Positions 58,801 to 64,000 of a stretch of DNA of 64,000 bases are shown piece by piece. Below the pieces are notes generated by a model. That model saw only the letters and a list, made by a program, of their open reading frames with translations. It did not search any database and had not been told where the DNA came from. Every line of letters starts with the position of its first letter. The first letter of the stretch is position 1. Origin of the DNA: Eudorina sp. 2006-703-Eu-15 (taxonomy: Eukaryota; Chlorophyta; Chlorophyceae; Chlamydomonadales; Volvocaceae); NCBI GenBank assembly GCA_003117195.1, contig BDSI01000070.1:62501-126500 (forward strand). Direction: 5' to 3'. Both the position numbers and the translations under genes were made by a program.

Positions 58801-61800
58801 GCGGCGGCGGCGGCGGCGAAGCCGCCGGGCCGCCGCCAGACCCACCTCCCGTCGCCAGCCACCGCGGCTTGCACTGGGCGCCGCACCCCGCGTTGTTCGC
58901 CGGGATGGGGCCCCGGCTGCGGTCGCTGCAGCTGACGGGCTGCGACCTGCGCGGCGGCGGCGCGCTGGCGGTGCTGGCGGCGGCGCTGACGGCCCTGACG
59001 AGCTTGTCGCTGCATGGCCGCCTGAGTACGACGCATGAGGACCTGGCGGCGCTCAGCGGGCTGACGGACCTGAGGGTAGGGCGCTGCAGGGGCCGTAGGG
59101 GCGGCAGGGGGGGCGGCGGGGGCAGAGGCGGCAGGGACTGGGGCTGAGCGGGGGGTACAGGGAGGCAAACCCGGCTATTAATGACCCGTGGGGCCCGTTG
59201 TCACATGTTTTGTTAACAAAAATCAGATCCCAAGACGCCCAGCTGGGGGGACAGAGAACTGGTAGACGGCGCGGCGCGGCGGTGAGGAGGGGTCCCGGAT
59301 TGCGCGGGGTCGCGGGCTGGTGCCTTGCACCAAATGTATGCTGCAATCGTGTACCTGGGCGGCATCCGGGAGTCCACTGGCCTGGGGCCCGTGGCGCAGT
59401 CTATCATCAGTTCTTGCACCGTCCGCAACAAGAGCGGGTGTGTCCTTTTGCCGGTAAGGGGCAGTACCTGGCCCCGTCGGTCCGGGCCCGCCCTGGAGCC
59501 AGGAGCCTGGGCTCCGGCGCGTGCATCCCGGCACCTCCGCGCATGCCTTGTGGTCCGCACCTGAACACCGCTCAGCTTCCCCGTCCCCGTCCCCGTCCCC
59601 GTCCCCGGGGGCAACCGCAACCTCGCCGCCGCCCCCCTGTGCCCAGGAGCTGTCCATGTCCCGCGTGGAGCTGCTGTACGACATTGATTGCCCGGACGAC
59701 CGCCCCGAGGCGCTCATGTGGGAGCTGTACGGCGCACTGCGGCAGCTGCCGTACTTTCACACGCTCCAGTGGGTGCGGCCCTGGGGATGAGTGTGTATGT
59801 GCGTGTGTACGTGCGTGTGTTTGTGTATTGTGCAGTGAGGACATGCTTGCGCGCCGATGTGGGATGACTTGTTTCGGGCCCCCCGGTCCTCGGTTGGGGT
59901 CCGGGTCGGTGGGCAGCAGCGAGGAGGGCGGCAGCTGCGGTAGGGGCCGGCCGGGACCGGCGGTGAAGGTGCGGGCGAAAGACCGCTGAGAGCTGCACGG
60001 ACGCCGCTGAGTGCGCTGGATGCGGGTCGGGATGCCTACGGCAACCAATGGCGGGTGCGCTTCGGACGGCCCCGCCTTCACCTTCGGATGGGTCCCCCGC
60101 CCCCTGCCCCGCTCTCCCTCCCTCTCGCAGGCTCAATCTCAATGGCAGGGGCGGCCTTGGCATCTGCGGCGCGTACCTGATGCCGCTGTACGAGTCGCCG
60201 CTGGCCAGCCTGAGGTCCCTGACCCTGGCCATGGTGAGCGGGCTGTGAACCTGTGCTGGGGTGGCGAGGCGGCGGCGTGTGTTTTAGCGAGAAACCCGTC
60301 CGACCCAAACCAGTGTTTGGAAGGGTTAAGAGACCCGGCCGTGTGGAGAAGCAGGGGAACGTGCGCCGCGGAGTGCACGGGCTGTCGAGTGGCGGTGGGT
60401 TTGCAAGACGCAAGGGGGGGAGGAGGCCTCATGCAGGGCGGCCGCTGGTGCGGTACTGTGCCCTGTCGAAAGGTAGGGCCTTCGAGTGCGGGCTGGGCCG
60501 GGCTCAGGGGAGATATGCCCGTGGGTGGGTGGGTGCGTGGGTGGGTTACGGCACACGTTCCTTACCTCGAGCCGCACCCACATGACATGCGGTGGGCGGG
60601 CCCGGTAGCCTTCCCTTTCCTTTTTGTCCCCCATGAACCCTTTGGCGCCAAACTCCCCTCCTACAACAATCGTTTTTTGGTTTCCGTGCGAAACCCGTAT
60701 CTCGCATGATCTTCCGCTGACTGCCATCGCAGCCCCGCGCCCTCTTTCCAATCCGCGATGCGCCCTCTCGCCCTCTCCGCCTGCTGCCCCTGGCCCTCTG
60801 CCTCCCTTGGGGTGTGCCGCGGCCGCACAGGTCCTGGACAGCGACTACTCGTTCCTGGTGCTGGGCATGCTGACCACCCTCACCGCCCTCAGCCTCGCCT
60901 ACACCACCTTCCCTCTGGTGCTGCTCTGTGACGACATGACGCTGCTGGCGCCCCTCACCGGCCTGCGGAGGTGATGAGCTGGCCGTCACGGACCCCCGGG
61001 TGGCGTGTTATTGCTAGGGTTGCAGGAACAGCGGCCAACCCTAGAGAGATAGACCCTGGTGGACTGTGTGTGCGGGGCGGTGTTAGGGGCCCCCGGGGCG
61101 GGGGACCTGCGGGTGGATGTATGTCGGCCCCCCGGAGGACGACTGACTAGCGACGACTCATTCGGTGGTGAATTTACGCGGTTTCGCTGTCTTTCTTTGT
61201 TGACATACCGTATGAGGGGAGAGGAGGGCTGGTGTGAAGCCTCTGGCCTCTGCTGTCAGGACACCGAGGACCTAGCTCATCCACTGGCTGCCTGCACGCT
61301 CGCGTCCATTGCTCATGCTGATACCCGCAGCTGCCCATCCGGGGGCTGGTCGCATGCCTCCCGCCTAGTCCCTCCCTGCCGCCCCCGTCCCCGCTCCCGC
61401 AGCGCCGCAACACAGCGCATTACCCATATGGCCCCCGCCCCCCCGCCGCTGCAATGGACCCCTCCCTCCGTGCCGCTGCGCCTAACTTCTGCCTCTTGCC
61501 CGATGCCCGTCCCCCCCACCGCTTCGGCCCCCCGGAGCCCAGGTTCTCCATGTACCGCGAGCCCACGGAACGCTATCATTACATCTCCCTCAGCGGCCGC
61601 GTGGTGCAGGTGCTGTCGGGGGCCTGGCCGCACTTGTCGCAGCTGGCCTTCACGGGTGAGGGGCCGGGGCGGGCATATATAGCAACGCGAATGGGCAGGC
61701 CCTCGGTCTCGGCTGCGTCGTGAACCCAACGGAAATTGCTACGGGAAATTTTGCAACGGAAATTGCAAACCAGCGAAAGGTGTAAGGGAATGGGAGAGGA

Positions 61801-64000
61801 GAGGGAGCATGGGGCGGGGTTGTGGTGAATGGGTAGGCGGGGCCAGGCGCGGGCCGCGTGGGGGGCGGGAGGGCGATCGGGTCTGTGGGCACACTGGCCG
61901 CACCGACCCGCCCGCCGCGAGCTCTTGACCACATGACACATCAACGCAAGGGGAGCGCGTTCCCAACACGCAGTGCGGCGCGGGGATGTGGGCCTGGGGC
62001 CGTGACGTTCCAGCCTGGCTTGGTGCGGCAGCGTCGAAGATGTGTCACAGGGGCCCGCCGCCGGGTGTGTCCGTCGGTCAGCAAGGCGGCGTGCGTGATA
62101 TGCGAGCGAGGGACACGGCAACGCGCTCTGCAGATACCCGGATGCTTAGGTAGTACACTACTCAATATCCAACCCTCAAGTGATGGAAAGGCTGCGGTGC
62201 GGTGCGGTGCGGTGCCGCCACCCGGCGCCTTCATGGGACCGTTAGTCCCGACACCGGGCGATCCAACGGGCCCGCTGCGCGTCCTTGCGGTGTGGAAAAA
62301 GGAAAAGAGAACTGAGCCGCGAGAAGCGAAGTCCAGCGTAACAGGCGACGATGTGTGGACAGCGCAGCCTGTGGTGGGCTTCCATTGGAGCTCACGCCCC
62401 CATGGCTGCCGATTTCTAGCAGCTACGGTAAATGGGCAGCTGGAGATCATCTGCTCATGGATTTCCGGTGCCCCCCTGCCGCCCTCGCGCTGCGGTCCCA
62501 CTGGATCCGACCCCTTGTGGGATCGAGCAGGTCGGATCGAGCCGGACGTGCCCGGGCATCCCTCCCTGGCGTGTCTCGCCAACTGGACCGCCCTCCGCGA
62601 CCTCAGCCTGCACGCCGTGCCGGACGACTACGAGCGCTCGGACAGCGACGACGACGACGAGGAGGAGGAGGAGCTCAACGGAGAGGGCGCGCAGCTCACC
62701 CCCCGACGCGCGGCGAGAGCTCCGGGCGGTGCCGGGGGAGGCTGCTGCGTGTCGTGTATGTACGGCGATGACGAGGGCGACAGCCGCGCGGCCGCGGCCG
62801 CAGGCGCGCAGGACCTGCGGGTGGACTGGGGCCGGTGCCTTCCGTCTGGGCTGACTCGGCTGGCGTTGAGCGGGGTGCGGCTGGACGCCGGGGAGCTGCT
62901 GCACCTGCTGGCCGGCACCCTGACGCGGCTCACGTCCCTGCAGGTGGAGAGGGGGGCGCGGGGGTCAGATTGGCTAACCAACCCCAGAGGGCGGGGGAGT
63001 GGGCCCTGGATGGGCTGTGGGGACAAGGGCGAGGACAGGGGCGGTGAGTGGCGGGTCGGGTGGCGGACGGGGTCAAGGGTTCGGGGAAGGATAGGGGGCA
63101 GGCCAGCAGGGGCTGTACTGGTTCAGGTACGGGTACTAACACGCGCGCGGGGCACGCCTGGCCGCTCCTCTTTTCAGCTGTGCAACCCCAACCGCACCCC
63201 CCTCCCCGGCCCGGCGACGTAAACATGTGTCTACCAATTTCCTATTCCCCCCGGGCCCGCTGCACGCAGGTCCTGGACTGCGGCCTGACCCCGGCACACT
63301 TTATGGTGGGGGACTGCGGAGCCACCCAGTTGCAGGTGCGTTCGGATTGGTGCGGTAAGCCGCACGACAGCCAAGCCCGATGTAGGATCTGTAGGCAACG
63401 CGTAGCAGCCAGGTGCGAGCGCCGTCATGGCAGATGCGAGCTCCGGCGGTGAGGCGCGTCCGGAGTTAGCCGAAAGGGAAGCCTGCACAAATGCGCATTT
63501 GTCTTTGCCTAGGAATGGCTTCGGGAAGGCATGCCCGCCCCAGCTGTCTGCCCGATGCCCATTGCTTTCCCGCACATGGAGTCGCCCCTGCGCCGCTCAT
63601 CCGCGGACCTCCCTCCTCACATCAATCAACACAGCGAAACCGCGAAAATTCACCTAATGTGTACCGTAGTAGCTGTCCGGACCTCTCCCCTTCGCTCCGA
63701 CCCCCCGCCCCCCGTCAACCAATTTCCCATACCCCCGCGCTCCGCACCCCTGTGGTCCTAAACCAGTTGCTGGTCCTCAGCGACAGCCACCCCTGGCGCG
63801 CCTGCCAGTCCGAGAGCAGCTCGAGACGTGCCGGGCACGGCGCCGCAAGTTCGGGTCCAGGGGCGCCTGCGGCCCCGGGAGTGGACACTGTGGACCGGTC
63901 CGGCGCGGCGGCCGCGAGCGCGAGCGGCGGCGGCACTTGCAGCTGCTGCTGCTCGCCCAGCGTGTGGGCCACCCGGCGGTGCCTGCAGCGGCCCCAGCAG
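55835..64000 (+). CDS. F-box / leucine-rich-repeat protein, 3' partial
   Basis: Ten exons join in frame: 55835-55939, 56509-56793, 57345-59075, 59647-59768, 60131-60233, 60831-60970, 61543-61655, 62531-62943, 63270-63335 and 63767-64000 (edge). They total 3,312 nt, 1,104 codons, still open. The F-box, LPEGVLAGIMLHLDLRDV followed by LACRLVSKTW, is split exactly across exons 1 and 2 (residues 29-56), which supports the short first exon. F-box proteins usually bind Skp1 and choose substrates for SCF ubiquitin ligases. Leucine-rich repeats appear as WRNLREINLRDM, LTRLTGLTHLSISLLELP, MGPRLRSLQLTGCDL, LTALTSLSLHG, LASLRSLTLAM, LTTLTALSLAYTTFP and LTRLALSGVRLDAGELLHLL. Between them exon 3 (1,731 nt) inserts acidic, Thr/Ala and Gly/Ala linkers, and exon 8 a DDDDEEEEE tract. 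No specific orthologue is recognised; the substrate is unknown. Confidence 0.85.
62195..62217. repeat. (GGTGC)n short repeat in F-box gene intron 7
   Basis: Four GCGGT units occur in a row inside the intron between exons 7 and 8 of the F-box gene. Similar short runs occur at 16750-16765 and 35858-35874. Confidence 0.7.
62312..62344 (+). repeat. Dispersed 33-bp repeat, copy 2 (intron 7 of F-box gene)
   Basis: This is an exact match to 2697-2729. It lies between the donor at 61656 and the acceptor at 62530, and may be the end of a larger interspersed element. Confidence 0.9.
63221..63250 (+). repeat. Shared pre-acceptor intron motif, copy 4 (F-box gene intron 8)
   Basis: It reads AAACATGTGTCTACCAATTT followed by CCTATTCCCC. 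It lies about 20 bases before the acceptor of exon 9 of an unrelated gene, 37 kb from the nearest copy in the giant gene. Confidence 0.75.
63713..63735 (+). repeat. Shared pre-acceptor intron motif, copy 5 (F-box gene intron 9)
   Basis: It reads CGTCAACCAATTTCCCATAC followed by CCCC. It lies about 32 bases before the acceptor of exon 10. Confidence 0.7.

Overview
The window reads as nuclear DNA of a volvocine-type (chlorophycean) green alga. It is GC-rich, with genes split by many short GT-AG introns, mostly with GTGAGT, GTGGGT or GTGCGG donors. Introns carry G- or C-rich microsatellites, exons carry Ala/Gly homopolymers, and one protein has an alga-like transit peptide. The organism call is inference: no rRNA or organelle marker is present.

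Layout, all on the + strand unless stated. (1) 1-30503: one giant gene, 5' end outside the window. I resolve 38 exons that join in one frame for 10,113 nt (3,370 residues plus stop). The protein has an IQ motif near the start of the visible part, armadillo-like helical repeats in the middle, long Ala/Gly/Ser linkers and a conserved C-terminal helical region. Its 4.2-kb intron 15 holds an antisense, frameshifted reverse transcriptase of Penelope-like type (12056-14724, - strand). (2) 32530-38227: a complete 14-exon CCT4 gene (TCP-1 delta chaperonin subunit, 526 aa). (3) 43699-44130, - strand: a truncated uS7-like ribosomal protein fragment. (4) 46219-50803: a complete 8-exon amidophosphoribosyltransferase gene (PurF, 596 aa) with an N-terminal organelle-targeting extension. 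It is of the E. coli/yeast type rather than the iron-sulfur type of land plants. (5) 53212-53604: RPS15A/uS8, 130 aa, uninterrupted. (6) 55835-64000: the 5' part (10 exons, 1,104 codons) of an F-box leucine-rich-repeat gene that runs off the right edge. Between these lie 1.5-5.5 kb stretches with few or no recognisable genes.

The genes do not form a pathway. CCT4, PurF and uS8 are housekeeping genes; the giant gene and the F-box gene are lineage-specific regulatory or scaffold types. The points most worth following are a sequence motif shared by introns of two unrelated genes just upstream of the acceptor, a second exact repeat shared by introns of the same two genes, the PurF type and its internal Met-Cys, the intronless uS8 gene, and a 511-codon open frame on the - strand at 53775-55310.
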